Shown: positions 17,628 through 26,247 of the stretch, piece after piece
How the letters are laid out: each line of letters starts with the position of its first letter
Numbering within the stretch: the first letter of the stretch is position 1
DNA from: Streptomyces albus subsp. albus
GTDB taxonomy: Bacteria; Actinomycetota; Actinomycetes; Streptomycetales; Streptomycetaceae
Length of the DNA: 62,720 nt
Reading direction: 5' to 3'
NCBI RefSeq assembly: GCF_000719865.1
Contig: NZ_JOID01000032.1
Coordinates: 1-62,720 of the forward strand
Program-made: the position numbers and the translations under genes
Notes under the pieces: generated by a model
What the model saw: the letters and a program-made list of their open reading frames with translations, nothing else
What the model was told of the DNA's origin: nothing
Database searches by the model: none

Positions 17628-19001
17628 CTACTCCGCCTTCTCGGCCTTCTCGGCGGCCTTCACCAGCGCGGCCTTGTCGACCGCGCCCGCGTAGACCCCG
17701 CCGTCGTCCGTCATCAGGACGTTGACCAGCCGGGTGCTGAAGACCCGGCCGGTGCCGAAGTCGCCGCGGACCCGCTCGCCGAAGCTGTCGAGCAGCTGCT
17801 CCGCCTCGGCGGGAAGCTCCTCGCCGCCGGGGCCGCGCTTCCCCGCCGGGGCCTGGAGCTGCGCGACGCTCGTCCAGCCCTCACCGATGACGTTCAGCCC
17901 GGCGGAACCGATCTCCCCCGCCTTCGGGGCACCGTGCCGGCCGCGCTCACCGGCATCGCCGTTCTCGCGGTGTCCGGCGTGCTTCCCGGCGCGCTCGCTC
18001 AGATCCTCCTCGGTGACCTTCGTGCCCTTCGGGGGCTTGAACTCGAAGGTCTCCGCCGCCGGCTTGCCGAAGTCGACGGACGTGAAGCCCACGTCGATCG
18101 CGGCCTTGCCGCCGCTCCTGGGCGTCAGCGTGAACTTCAGCGGCACGCCGTTCTCCGCGTCCACCGAGATGCGGACCGCCTCGACCGTGGACTCCGGGGC
18201 CTTCGGCATGATCACGAGCTGGTAGGCGTCCCGGCCGGCGATCTTGGCCGTGCCGTCCACCTTGACCGTGGTCGTCTCGTCGACGGCCTTCAGCGCGTGC
18301 TCGGCGAGCTGGCGCGGGGTGGCGTCCGCCATCCCTTCCGGCAGGCCGTGCTTGCCGTCCTGCCCCTTCTTACCGTTCTTGTGGTGCTCGGCGTGCTCGC
18401 CGGCGTCGTGCTCCGGAAGCGCCGCGTGGTACGCGGAGTTGCTGCCCGAGTCGTACGCCCAGAGGTCCTCGCCGTTGTGGATGACGCTGTACTCGGCGGC
18501 CTTGTCCATGATCGACAGCCGCTGCTTATCGGGACCGTCGGCCGCGACCCGCAGCGTGTGCGAGCCGGACGCCAGCTCCATCAGCTTCGCCTGCGGATCG
18601 GCGGGCGAGCCCTGCTCGTCACCGCCGCTTCCCGGGCCCGCGACTCCCCGGTCCCCGTCGGGTCCGTCGCCGCCGTGGCCGGCCCCCAGCCCGCCGAAGC
18701 CGCCGCTCCCGCCCCCCATCCCGGGCAGTGCGGGAAGGCCCAGATCAGTGTTGACCTTGACGGTCCCGGACAGCCGCTCGGTGTCCGACTCGGCCATCCG
18801 CTCGATGAGTTCGGCCGCGGTGATCTTCGGCAGGTCGGGGCTGCCCGAGCTGGCGATGGCCGGTACGAGACCGATGCCCGCCACCGCCACTCCGGCCACC
18901 GCGACCGGCACCCCCCAGCGCGCCAGTCCGCGCGCCGGTGACGACGGAGTGCCCTCGCCGTCCCATGTGTCGGTGGTCTGTGTCGGTCGCTTTCCTGGCA
19001 T
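17628..19001 (-). CDS. LolA/RseB-like exported protein
   Basis: A 457-residue protein with one membrane-spanning or uncleaved signal segment (about 29-50) and an extracytoplasmic domain of the LolA/RseB/DUF2092 type. This lipid-binding half-barrel is recognised by TAAELIERMAESDTERLSGTV, LWAYDSGSNSAYHAALP and a late block GRDAYQLVIMPKAPESTVEAVRI. A Gly-rich insertion (about 95-150) and a His/Lys/Gly-rich loop separate the parts. The ATG has GGAGGT before it; the frame is open 474 bp further upstream but without a ribosome site. In actinobacteria such proteins probably bind lipids or lipoproteins. With the ABC exporter next door, a lipid or lipoprotein handling role is an inference. Confidence 0.8.
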   Translation of the reverse strand: MPGKRPTQTTDTWDGEGTPSSPARGLARWGVPVAVAGVAVAGIGLVPAIASSGSPDLPKITAAELIERMAESDTERLSGTVKVNTDLGLPALPGMGGGSGGFGGLGAGHGGDGPDGDRGVAGPGSGGDEQGSPADPQAKLMELASGSHTLRVAADGPDKQRLSIMDKAAEYSVIHNGEDLWAYDSGSNSAYHAALPEHDAGEHAEHHKNGKKGQDGKHGLPEGMADATPRQLAEHALKAVDETTTVKVDGTAKIAGRDAYQLVIMPKAPESTVEAVRISVDAENGVPLKFTLTPRSGGKAAIDVGFTSVDFGKPAAETFEFKPPKGTKVTEEDLSERAGKHAGHRENGDAGERGRHGAPKAGEIGSAGLNVIGEGWTSVAQLQAPAGKRGPGGEELPAEAEQLLDSFGERVRGDFGTGRVFSTRLVNVLMTDDGGVYAGAVDKAALVKAAEKAEKAE

Positions 19002-19444
19002 GTGCCCTACCTCCGTGGTCGGCGGCGGTTCGCGGAGCGCCTTCGGCCCCGCCGCCCGGAGTTCCGGGCCGGTCGGGGCGCTGCCCACCCGGTTCATTGT
19101 CTCCCGAGTCCGCCGCGTTCGTAGTCCCATCACACCAAAGAGAGCGGCGCGGGGCGTCAACCGACGGCAGCAACTTCGCGTAGTCCCAGGGGAGGAGACC
19201 TCTACGCCCCCGGTCGCGTTCGCTACCACCGATGGCGCAGCGGCCCGTAGGGGTGGCCCGGCCACCGCTCGGACCGGGACCCGACCGGAGGGCTCGGTCT
19301 CCGCGGACCACAGGGCTCGGAATCCGAGGCTCCCGGGGCTCGGGCTTCGCGGCCGACGGGAACTCCCCGGCGCGCACCCTCCACGGCCGGGCCGGCACGG
19401 CACACGGCGCTCAACCCGCCCGGCACTCCGCCGGGCCCGGGGCG
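19002..19444. other. Intergenic region upstream of LolA-like gene
   Basis: These 443 bp contain no supportable gene. On the minus strand a TTGACG hexamer (19155-19160) is flanked by two exact copies of GGGACTACG (19120-19128 and 19179-19187). This arrangement suits a promoter with activator or repressor sites, but I see no good -10. The rest is GC-rich spacer downstream of the polyprenyl synthase. Confidence 0.35.
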
Positions 19445-20455
19445 TCAGCCCGCCCGGTGCACCACCGCGTCGCACAGGCTCTCCAGCGCCGCCTTCGCCG
19501 GTCCGTCCGGCAGCGGGCCGAGGGTGGCGCGGGCCTCCTCGGCGCAGCGCACGGTGTCCTGGCGCGCCTGCTCCAGTGCCGGGTGCGCGCGCAGCCGGCG
19601 CAGGGCCTCGGCCACCACCGCGTCGTCCGTGAGGTCGCCGTCCAGCAGCGCAACCAGCTCGCGGTCCTCCGGGCGGCCGTGTCTCCCGGCCGCCGCCCGC
19701 AGATGCAGCACCGGCAGCGTGGGGATGCCCTCGCGGAGGTCCGTGCCCGGGGTCTTGCCGGACTCGCTGCTGTCGCTGGCGATGTCCAGGACGTCGTCCG
19801 CGAGCTGGAAGGCGGTGCCGAGCCGCTCGCCGTACTGGGTGAGGACGTCCACGACCGGCTCGCCGGCGCCCGCCATCATGGCGCCGAAGCGGCCGGCGAC
19901 GGCGATCAGCGAGCCGGTCTTACCGGCGATCACGTCGAGGTAGTGGGCGATCGGGTCGCGCCCGGCACCCGGCCCGGCGGTCTCCAGGATCTGGCCGGTG
20001 ACCAGCCGCTCGAAGGCCTCGGCCTGGATGCGGACGGCCTCCGGGCCGAGATCGGCCAGCAGGTGCGAGGCGCGGGCGAAGAGGAAGTCGCCGGTGAGGA
20101 CGGCCACCGAGTTGTCCCAGTTGGCGTTGGCGCTGGGCACGCCCCGGCGCACATCCGCCTCGTCCATGACGTCGTCGTGGTAGAGCGTGGCGAGATGCGT
20201 CAGCTCGACGACGACGGCGGACGGCACGACGCCCGGCGCGTGCGGATCGCCGAACTGCGCGGCGAGCGTCACCAGCAGCGGGCGGAACCGCTTGCCCCCG
20301 GCCCGGACCAGATGCTGGGCGGCCTCGGTGATGAAGGGCACGTCGCTCTTGGTGGCCTCCAGCAGGCCCTCCTCGACAGCCGCCAACCCGGCCTGGACAT
20401 CGGCTTCCAGAGCCTGGTCCCGCACGCTCAGCCCGAAGGGCCCGACGACGGTCAC
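19445..20455 (-). CDS. Long-chain polyprenyl diphosphate synthase
   Basis: This 336-residue trans-prenyltransferase builds the isoprenoid tail of menaquinone from IPP and allylic diphosphates. The first aspartate-rich motif is DDVMD (94-98) and the second DDVLD (220-224). The substrate-binding GGKRFRP (53-59) and GKTGSL (178-183) are also present. The residues just before DDVMD (TLYH) include no Phe block at position -5, consistent with a long product (C35-C45), although length cannot be read reliably. The GTG start is chosen for GGAGAA upstream; an in-frame start 45 bp earlier exists. In mycobacteria the homologue sits with menG and menJ, whose homologues are also in this window. Confidence 0.9.
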   Translation of the reverse strand: MTVVGPFGLSVRDQALEADVQAGLAAVEEGLLEATKSDVPFITEAAQHLVRAGGKRFRPLLVTLAAQFGDPHAPGVVPSAVVVELTHLATLYHDDVMDEADVRRGVPSANANWDNSVAVLTGDFLFARASHLLADLGPEAVRIQAEAFERLVTGQILETAGPGAGRDPIAHYLDVIAGKTGSLIAVAGRFGAMMAGAGEPVVDVLTQYGERLGTAFQLADDVLDIASDSSESGKTPGTDLREGIPTLPVLHLRAAAGRHGRPEDRELVALLDGDLTDDAVVAEALRRLRAHPALEQARQDTVRCAEEARATLGPLPDGPAKAALESLCDAVVHRAG

Positions 20456-20757
20456 GAGGGGTTCTCCTGTCTGCGGACGACCCCGCGGCGGCTCACGCAC
20501 GGTCCGCGGAATGTCGATGTATCGCTGTCACGGCCATCACCATCACGCGCAGCGTATCCGGTCGCCCGACGATCACAGCGGGCGCCCGTTCGCCCGGCGG
20601 GACCGCCCGGAGCGCCTTCCCGCGGCGGCTCCCGGCAGTCGGCCGCGGCGGACGGTACCGGATGTGTTCTTGGTCACGCCGGAGGGGCCCTCGTTCCCCT
20701 CCGGTCCCGTCCGCGACGGCGGCCCCGGCCCCCGCCGGCCGGTCCGCCGGCCGCCCG
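20456..20757. other. Intergenic region upstream of polyprenyl synthase
   Basis: These 302 bp hold the promoter of the synthase gene (minus strand) and the end of the FAD oxidoreductase transcript (stem-loop 20679-20704). I see no gene here and no confident promoter hexamers. Confidence 0.4.
20679..20704 (-). terminator. Terminator after FAD oxidoreductase
   Basis: CCGGAGGGG (20679-20687) pairs with CCCCTCCGG (20696-20704) over an 8-nt loop, 54 bp after the minus-strand stop at 20758. Confidence 0.55.
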
Positions 20758-22284
20758 TCACCAGCAGTCGGCGGCCACCGCCTTCGCCAGCCGCGGTGAG
20801 GCGTACTCCGTACCGCAGACGAAGCGCATCACCGGCCCGTACGAGAACGCCGCCGGCAGTCCGGTGAAGTAGAGGCCGGGGAGCGAGGAGCGGTAGCCGG
20901 CGCGGAGCCGGGGGGCGCCGTGGTCGGCGGCCAGCTCGGTGCGCAGCCCGGGCCCGAGGAAGTCCATCGCGGCCAGGTCCACGCGGTAGCCGGTGGCGGC
21001 CATGACGTGGTCGGCGGAGAGTTCAGCGGTGGAGCCGTCGAAGCCGGCGACGGCGAGGACCGGACGGCCGTCCTCGATCCGCGCCGCCCGGATCGCGCGC
21101 ACCGCCGTCACGGGGACGCGGCCCTCGAACCGCTCCCGCAGCCACCAGGCGCCGAGCGGGCCGAGCACCCGGCGGACGAGGTGGTGCCGGAGGCGGGCGG
21201 GCAGCAGACGGTACGCGTCCGCGTAGTGGCTGACGGCGTGCAGGGACCAGGCCCGGCCGAAGGGCGAGTCGGGGCGGAAACGGGGCTGCCGCCAGGGCGG
21301 GGAGCCGAAGCCGACGGCGCCCCGGCCGCGGGCGACGACACGGACCTCGGCCCCCGCCTCCCGCAGCAGTGCGGCGTTCTCCAGCGCCGACTGCCCGGCG
21401 CCGACGACCAGCACCGACCGCCCGGCGAAGCGGCTCGGATCGCGGTGGTGGGAGCTGTGCGAGACGGGGCCGGTGGCCGAGGGGCCACCGGGGACGGCGG
21501 CGGCCAGCGCGGAGGGGATCCGGGCCAGCCCGCTGTGACCGGTGGCGACGACCACGGCCCGGGCGGTGAACTGCTCCCCGGAGTCCAGCTTCAGCTCGTA
21601 GCCCCGGCCCTCCGCCCGCCGCTCCACGGAGACCACCCGGACCTGCTCCAGCCGGGGCACCAACTGCTCCTGGAACCAGTCCCCGTAGGCGGTGAAGGTC
21701 TCCACGGGGATCAGGTCCTCGTCGGTGACGAGCCGGGGGATGCCCGCCGCGTCGCAGTAGTCGGCGAGGGTGTGCCCGTTCTGCGGCGCGTCGATGTTCG
21801 AGGCGGCCGGGGTGGATTTGAGGATCATCCCGGCGGGCATGTGCTCGCGCCAGCCGGCCATCGGGGAGCCGAAGACCCGCACGGGGAGGGAGCGGGCCCG
21901 CAGATGGGCGGCCGTCGACAGCCCGTACGGGCCGGCCCCGATGACGGCCACGGGACCGGGATACGCGGCGGAGGAACCGGCCCGGCCGGACCGGCCGGAC
22001 GGGCCCGGAGCGGTCGCGCCGGACCCACCGGACGGGCCGGAGGGACCGGACCGGCCGGACGGGGCCGAAGCGGTCGCGCCGGACTCACCGGCCAGGCCGG
22101 AGGGGCCCGAGGAGCCGGAGGAGCCGGAGGAGCCGGAGAGACCGGGCTCACCGGCCGGGCCGGGAGAACCGGGCGCGCCGGAGGGGCCGTTGAGGGCGGA
22201 CTCACCGGACGGGCCGGGCCCACCGGGCCCACCGGACCCACCGGACGGCGACGACGGCACGGAGGAGGCTGCGGGACTGCTCAC
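20758..22284 (-). CDS. FAD/NAD(P)-binding oxidoreductase with collagen-like N-terminal region
   Basis: The 508-residue protein has a flavin-monooxygenase-like core (about 110-500). It contains the FAD Rossmann motif VAVIGAGPYGLSTAAHL, a second dinucleotide motif VLVVGAGQSALENAALL for NADPH, the VVVATGHSG strand and VMAATGYRVDL. These fit N-hydroxylating or Baeyer-Villiger-like flavoenzymes; the substrate is unknown. The first roughly 105 residues are a striking run of Gly-X-Y triplets rich in Ser and Pro (GPS, GAP, GSP, GPA, GEP), resembling collagen-like bacterial tails, and contain a DNA-level duplication of about 58 bp (near 21990-22100). The GTG start has GGGAGG before it. It lies 75 bp downstream of the ATP-grasp gene, probably in one operon. 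Confidence 0.85.
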   Translation of the reverse strand: MSSPAASSVPSSPSGGSGGPGGPGPSGESALNGPSGAPGSPGPAGEPGLSGSSGSSGSSGPSGLAGESGATASAPSGRSGPSGPSGGSGATAPGPSGRSGRAGSSAAYPGPVAVIGAGPYGLSTAAHLRARSLPVRVFGSPMAGWREHMPAGMILKSTPAASNIDAPQNGHTLADYCDAAGIPRLVTDEDLIPVETFTAYGDWFQEQLVPRLEQVRVVSVERRAEGRGYELKLDSGEQFTARAVVVATGHSGLARIPSALAAAVPGGPSATGPVSHSSHHRDPSRFAGRSVLVVGAGQSALENAALLREAGAEVRVVARGRGAVGFGSPPWRQPRFRPDSPFGRAWSLHAVSHYADAYRLLPARLRHHLVRRVLGPLGAWWLRERFEGRVPVTAVRAIRAARIEDGRPVLAVAGFDGSTAELSADHVMAATGYRVDLAAMDFLGPGLRTELAADHGAPRLRAGYRSSLPGLYFTGLPAAFSYGPVMRFVCGTEYASPRLAKAVAADCW

Positions 22285-22359
22285 GGACGATTCCCTCCCG
22301 GGGACATGACGGGCTCGGCACCGGCGGAAGGCTCCGCGGCGCCACGTGCTGCTGATACG

Positions 22360-23952
22360 TCATCCGGCTTTCCGCCGGGGTCTGCTGCCGGCCCGGCGGC
22401 CGAACACCGCCCGGACGGCGGCCGTCCGCGCATGACGGGCCGCCACCCTCCGGACGGCCGCACTCGGGAGCGCGGTACCCGGGACCGCCGCACCGCGGTC
22501 CCCCGCGGCCGCGTTCCCGGCGGCGCCCCCGGCCGGCGTACTCCCGGCCGCCGGACCACTGGCCACCGGGCCCCGCCGCCGCCCCGCCCGTAACCGCGCG
22601 GCCCGCGACCGCTTCGCGCGCCGCCGTTGCAGCAGATGCCGGGCGCCGGGCCGGACGAAGCGGGCGAGCATGGTGAAGAACGGCTTGAGGTCGTCCCTGG
22701 CCAGCCAGGCCAGCTCCGTGCCGGAGGGCCGCGCCGGGGCGTGCGGGGTGGTGTAGCCGCTGCGCCGGTAGGCGAGGAGCGCCGGCAGGTCGATGTTCTC
22801 CACGACGAAGCGGTGCCCGGAGCGCTGCGCGGCGCCGGGCACCGGGCGGCCGGTGAGGTCCAGGTGCTGGGCGCGGACCACGTCGACGCCCGCGGCGTTC
22901 TCGAACAGCCGGAACTGGGCGCCCATCCGGGGGTTGAAGTCGAGCAGCTTGTACCGGCCGTCGCGGCGGTCGTGCCGCAGGTCGAGGTCGATGATGCCGG
23001 TGAAGCCGATGCTCTTGATGAAGCGCGCCGCGAGCGCCGCCAGTTCCGGGTTGTCCACGACGTACGCGCTGGCGGTCATGCCGGCGTGCGGCGGCCAGGA
23101 GCGGACCTTGACGCCGGTGAAGAGGGCGAGCGCGTCGCCGTGGGCGTCGAAGTAGCCGTGGACGATCCAGTCCTCGGCCTCCTCGCGCGGCAGGTACTCC
23201 TGGAGCACCACCCCCGGCCGGGGCCCCCAGCCCTCCGCGAGCCGCAGCAGCTCGGCGGGGCCGCCGATCCGGGTGGTCCCGGGCACCGCCGGAGCGCTGC
23301 GGCGGACGAACGCCTCCCGGTTCTTGGCGACCACCGGGAAACGGGCAGTGGCCGCGAACTCCTCGATGTCGGCGTACGAGTCGGGGAAGGCGGCGGCGGG
23401 CGACGGAACCCCGTGCTCGGCGCAGAGCTCGTGCAGGCCCTGCTTGCTGGCCAGCCGGCGCGGCAGCCCCGGTTGGACCCGGGGGAAGAGGAAGTGCTCC
23501 GCGAGCGCCCCGGCGTGCTCCGCGATGAGCACCGCCGCCTCCTCGTCGGTGGGCACCAGGACCGCGGGGCGGCCGATCTCCCGCCCGACGTCGAGGAGTT
23601 GGCCCACCAGCTGCTCCGGGGCCTCCCGGCCCGTCGTGGGGCGGACGAAGGCCCGCCGCAGATAGCGGGAGACGGCCGCGGGCGTCCAGCGGTCCTCCGT
23701 GAGGGCGTACATTGGCACGCCGAGTCTGCCGAGACTGCGGATGGCGCCCACGCCGCCGTGGTGCAGCGGGTAGTCCCCGATCTTGACGATCAGCCCGGGC
23801 ACGGCCCGGTCAGCCCGTAAGGGCACGCTTCGGCTCGCCACTCCCCCGCCCCCCTCGGCCACAGCGGCCAGCGGCCCCCCGCTGTCCGTGACCCGCTGGG
23901 AAGTTACTCCGGAATGTCCGCTTCCAGCAATGCTTTTCCGGACATTGCACAT
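22360..23952 (-). CDS. ATP-grasp domain carboxylate ligase-like protein
   Basis: This protein of about 530 residues has an ATP-grasp domain (about 120-400). The pre-ATP-grasp part includes PAVLVPTDEEAAVLIAEHA. The fold itself shows FPVVAKNREA (first ATP lysine), VVLQEYLPREEAEDWIVHGYF, and the magnesium and phosphate strand IIDLDLRHDRRDGRYKLLDFNPRMG with the D, E-equivalent and N ligands. Such enzymes join a carboxylate to an amine or thiol with ATP. A long Arg/Ala-rich tail follows from residue 445 and is probably disordered. The start is uncertain: the ATG chosen lacks a strong ribosome site. With the flavoenzyme downstream it could form a small tailoring pathway; product unknown. Confidence 0.8.
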   Translation of the reverse strand: MCNVRKSIAGSGHSGVTSQRVTDSGGPLAAVAEGGGGVASRSVPLRADRAVPGLIVKIGDYPLHHGGVGAIRSLGRLGVPMYALTEDRWTPAAVSRYLRRAFVRPTTGREAPEQLVGQLLDVGREIGRPAVLVPTDEEAAVLIAEHAGALAEHFLFPRVQPGLPRRLASKQGLHELCAEHGVPSPAAAFPDSYADIEEFAATARFPVVAKNREAFVRRSAPAVPGTTRIGGPAELLRLAEGWGPRPGVVLQEYLPREEAEDWIVHGYFDAHGDALALFTGVKVRSWPPHAGMTASAYVVDNPELAALAARFIKSIGFTGIIDLDLRHDRRDGRYKLLDFNPRMGAQFRLFENAAGVDVVRAQHLDLTGRPVPGAAQRSGHRFVVENIDLPALLAYRRSGYTTPHAPARPSGTELAWLARDDLKPFFTMLARFVRPGARHLLQRRRAKRSRAARLRAGRRRGPVASGPAAGSTPAGGAAGNAAAGDRGAAVPGTALPSAAVRRVAARHARTAAVRAVFGRRAGSRPRRKAG

Positions 23953-24110
23953 TCTGCACACTGTTTCCGCCCACTTCAGGGCGGATCTCCTTCGCCTGGG
24001 ATCGCATCGGCCCGGCCCTCGATCAGACCCCGAGCCCGGCGCACCCGCCCCTCGGCCCCGTAACCTGAGGCCGAGCACGCTTGAGGCGACATGAAGGCGA
24101 GGCAGTGTCC

Positions 24111-25334
24111 ATGCCCCAGCAGGATCCGTTCGATCTCGCGAGACCCGCGGTCAACGACCGCGACGATCTCTACGGTGCGCACAACCTGCCCTACGGCGTC
24201 TTCAGCACCCCCGACGAGCCCGGCCGCAAGCGCATCGGCGTGCGCTACGGCGACCGCGTCCTGGACGTGCACACGGCCGCCACCGCCCTCGGCTCCCCGC
24301 ACGCCGACGTGCTGGCACACCCCACCCTCAACCCGCTGATGGCCGCCGGACGCCCCACCTGGCGGGCCGTCCGGGCGAGCGTGGCCACCTGGATCGGCTA
24401 TCCCGCCATCGAGCCGTTCCTGCATCCGCTCACCGAGGTGACGCTGCACCTCCCCTTCGAGGTCGCCGACTACGCCGACTTCTACTCCAGCGAGCACCAC
24501 GCCACCAACGTCGGGCGGATCTTCCGGCCGGACGGCCCCGCGCTCACCCCCAACTGGAAGCATCTGCCGATCGGTTACCACGGGCGGGCGGGCACGGTCG
24601 TCGTCTCCGGCACCCCGGTCATCCGCCCGAACGGCCAGCGCCTGGCGGGGGACACGCCCGTCTTCGGCCCCACCCAGCGGCTCGACATCGAGGCCGAGGT
24701 CGGCTTCGTCGTCGGCGCGCCCTCACGGCTCGGCGAGCGGGTGCCGCTCTCCGCCTTCCGCGAGCACGTCTTCGGCGTCTGCCTGCTCAACGACTGGTCC
24801 GCCCGGGACGTCCAGTCCTGGGAGTACCGCCCCCTCGGACCGTTCCTCGGCAAATCCTTCGCCACCTCGGTCTCCGCCTGGGTCACCCCGCTGGACGCCC
24901 TCGACGCGGCCCGGATCCCGCCGCCCCCGCGCGACCCCCGGCCGCTGCCGTACCTCGACGACACGGCGGAGGCCGAGCCCGGCGGCTTCGACCTCCGCAT
25001 CACGGTCGCCGTCAACGGCCACACGGTCGCCGAGCCGCCGTTCTCCGCCATGTACTGGACGGCGGCCCAGCAGCTCGCTCACCTCACCGTGAACGGCGCC
25101 TCCCTGCGCACCGGGGACCTCTACGCCTCCGGCACCGTCAGCGGGCCGGAGCCGCACCAGCGCGGCTGCCTGCTGGAACTCACCTGGAACGGCCGCGACC
25201 CGCTGGACCTGCCCGGCGGCAAGCGCGCCTATCTGGAGGACGGCGACGAGGTCACCCTCACCGCCTGGGCCCCGGGCCCGGAGGGCACCCGCCTCGGCCT
25301 CGGCGAGGTCACCGGCCGCATCGTCCCGGCCTGA
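24111..25334 (+). CDS. fahA: Fumarylacetoacetase
   Basis: The 407-residue cytoplasmic hydrolase is the last enzyme of tyrosine/homogentisate degradation and splits fumarylacetoacetate to fumarate and acetoacetate. The N-terminal SH3-like domain (1-115) contains NLPYGVFSTP. The catalytic domain carries DFYSSEHHATNVGRIFRP (Asp ligand and catalytic His), EAEVGFVVG (Glu ligands) and NDWSARDVQSWEYRPLGPF (Asp ligand, Arg and Gln). GKSFATSVSAWVTPLDAL and the late ASGTVSGP stretch are family hallmarks. The ATG after AGGCGAGG is preferred to one 30 bp upstream. It is transcribed divergently from the ATP-grasp gene; the rest of the homogentisate pathway is not in the window. Confidence 0.94.
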   Translation: MPQQDPFDLARPAVNDRDDLYGAHNLPYGVFSTPDEPGRKRIGVRYGDRVLDVHTAATALGSPHADVLAHPTLNPLMAAGRPTWRAVRASVATWIGYPAIEPFLHPLTEVTLHLPFEVADYADFYSSEHHATNVGRIFRPDGPALTPNWKHLPIGYHGRAGTVVVSGTPVIRPNGQRLAGDTPVFGPTQRLDIEAEVGFVVGAPSRLGERVPLSAFREHVFGVCLLNDWSARDVQSWEYRPLGPFLGKSFATSVSAWVTPLDALDAARIPPPPRDPRPLPYLDDTAEAEPGGFDLRITVAVNGHTVAEPPFSAMYWTAAQQLAHLTVNGASLRTGDLYASGTVSGPEPHQRGCLLELTWNGRDPLDLPGGKRAYLEDGDEVTLTAWAPGPEGTRLGLGEVTGRIVPA

Positions 25335-25410
25335 CCGCCGCGGCCCCGCCCGCCCGGGGCCGTTCGGAAGCCTGCGGGGCGGGGCCGCGGACGGTCCGTG
25401 CGGCAGGGCG

Positions 25411-25803
25411 TCAGACCGCCAGAACCGGATGCTTGAAGGCGTCCAGCGCCTCCAGCAAGCTCCGGATGTCGCCCTCGTCACCGGTCACGACGGGTGCCCG
25501 GTGGACGACAGCGGTTGCCGCGACGATCGCGTCGACAGCGTCGTCCGTGCCGGTTTCCCGCAGCGCCCGCGCGGCCAGATCGGCTATCTCCCGGTCGGCC
25601 CGGTGCAGCTCCGCGGCTTTCAGCACGACGTGCAGGCCGTGCTGCCGGGGATCGGCCCGGTACACCTGCACATACACCGGGACCGGGACGAGAAGCGTCC
25701 GCCGGGCCGCGACGAACGTCTGGTGCAGGAGGCAGAAGCGCCCCTGCTTCCGCTGCGCCGCCACCAGGGCACCGGCGTCGTACACCACGAACGCACCGGC
25801 CAC
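25411..25803 (-). CDS. PIN-domain (VapC-like) protein
   Basis: A 130-residue PIN-domain ribonuclease-type toxin. The first acidic residue is in VVYDAGALVAA, and the later ones are in DDAVDAIVAATA and VVTGDEGDI. At the position where VapC toxins carry a conserved Glu (P-x-x-x-x-E-x-x-R) this protein reads VPVYVQVYR, with Gln instead. Activity may therefore be altered, or the motif shifted. The GTG start overlaps the antitoxin stop by one base (TAGTG), which couples the two. Confidence 0.85.
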   Translation of the reverse strand: MAGAFVVYDAGALVAAQRKQGRFCLLHQTFVAARRTLLVPVPVYVQVYRADPRQHGLHVVLKAAELHRADREIADLAARALRETGTDDAVDAIVAATAVVHRAPVVTGDEGDIRSLLEALDAFKHPVLAV

Positions 25804-26084
25804 TACGAGGCCCTTCCCAGCTGCTCCTCGCCGTGCCTGCGGTCGAACTCCTCCACCTCGTCCAGAAACGCCGCGACGTCACGCTTGTCCTGATCGGACA
25901 GCGGACCGTGCTCGGCGATGGACTCCGCCAGCAGGCGCTGGGCCTCGGCGAGATTGCGGGCGGCGTCCAGATCCCGTCTGGCGGCCTCGGTCAGTATGGC
26001 CGAGATGCTGGTGTTCTCCTCCCTGGCCCGCGCCCGCAGTGCGCGCTCCAGATCGGCCGGGACACTGATGGACAGCTTGCCCAT
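25803..26084 (-). CDS. Ribbon-helix-helix antitoxin
   Basis: This 93-residue protein starts with a ribbon-helix-helix DNA-binding segment (MGKLSISVPADLERALRARA) and continues into an acidic helical tail that would bind and block the PIN toxin. The internal ATG is preferred because GGAGGA lies 8 nt upstream; the ATG 15 bp earlier overlaps that site. It likely represses its own promoter, which must lie in the 100 bp between here and the nuo terminator. Confidence 0.85.
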   Translation of the reverse strand: MGKLSISVPADLERALRARAREENTSISAILTEAARRDLDAARNLAEAQRLLAESIAEHGPLSDQDKRDVAAFLDEVEEFDRRHGEEQLGRAS

Positions 26085-26184
26085 GACACTCTCCTCCATC
26101 CGCCGGATACCACCGCCATACTACCTGTACAGGCCGCGTTCCGAAGCCCTGAGCCACCGCTCGGGCGCCGCCCCGGACACCGGA

Positions 26185-26237
26185 CACGGCGACGGGCCGC
26201 CGCCCCCTGCTGTCAGGGGCGGCGGCCCGTCGCCGTG
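26185..26237 (-). terminator. nuo operon terminator (22-bp perfect stem)
   Basis: Bases 26185-26206 pair perfectly with 26216-26237 over a nine-base loop, 11 bp past the nuoN stop. There is no U-tract. It also lies upstream of the antitoxin gene and would insulate it from nuo readthrough. Confidence 0.85.
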
Positions 26238-26247
26238 CCGTGGTGGG

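Noticed and set aside
22360..24078. ATP-grasp gene starting at 24078
   Set aside because: The first 42 residues would be an Arg/Gly-rich low-complexity translation of the promoter region; the first ATG followed by ordinary codons is at 23952.
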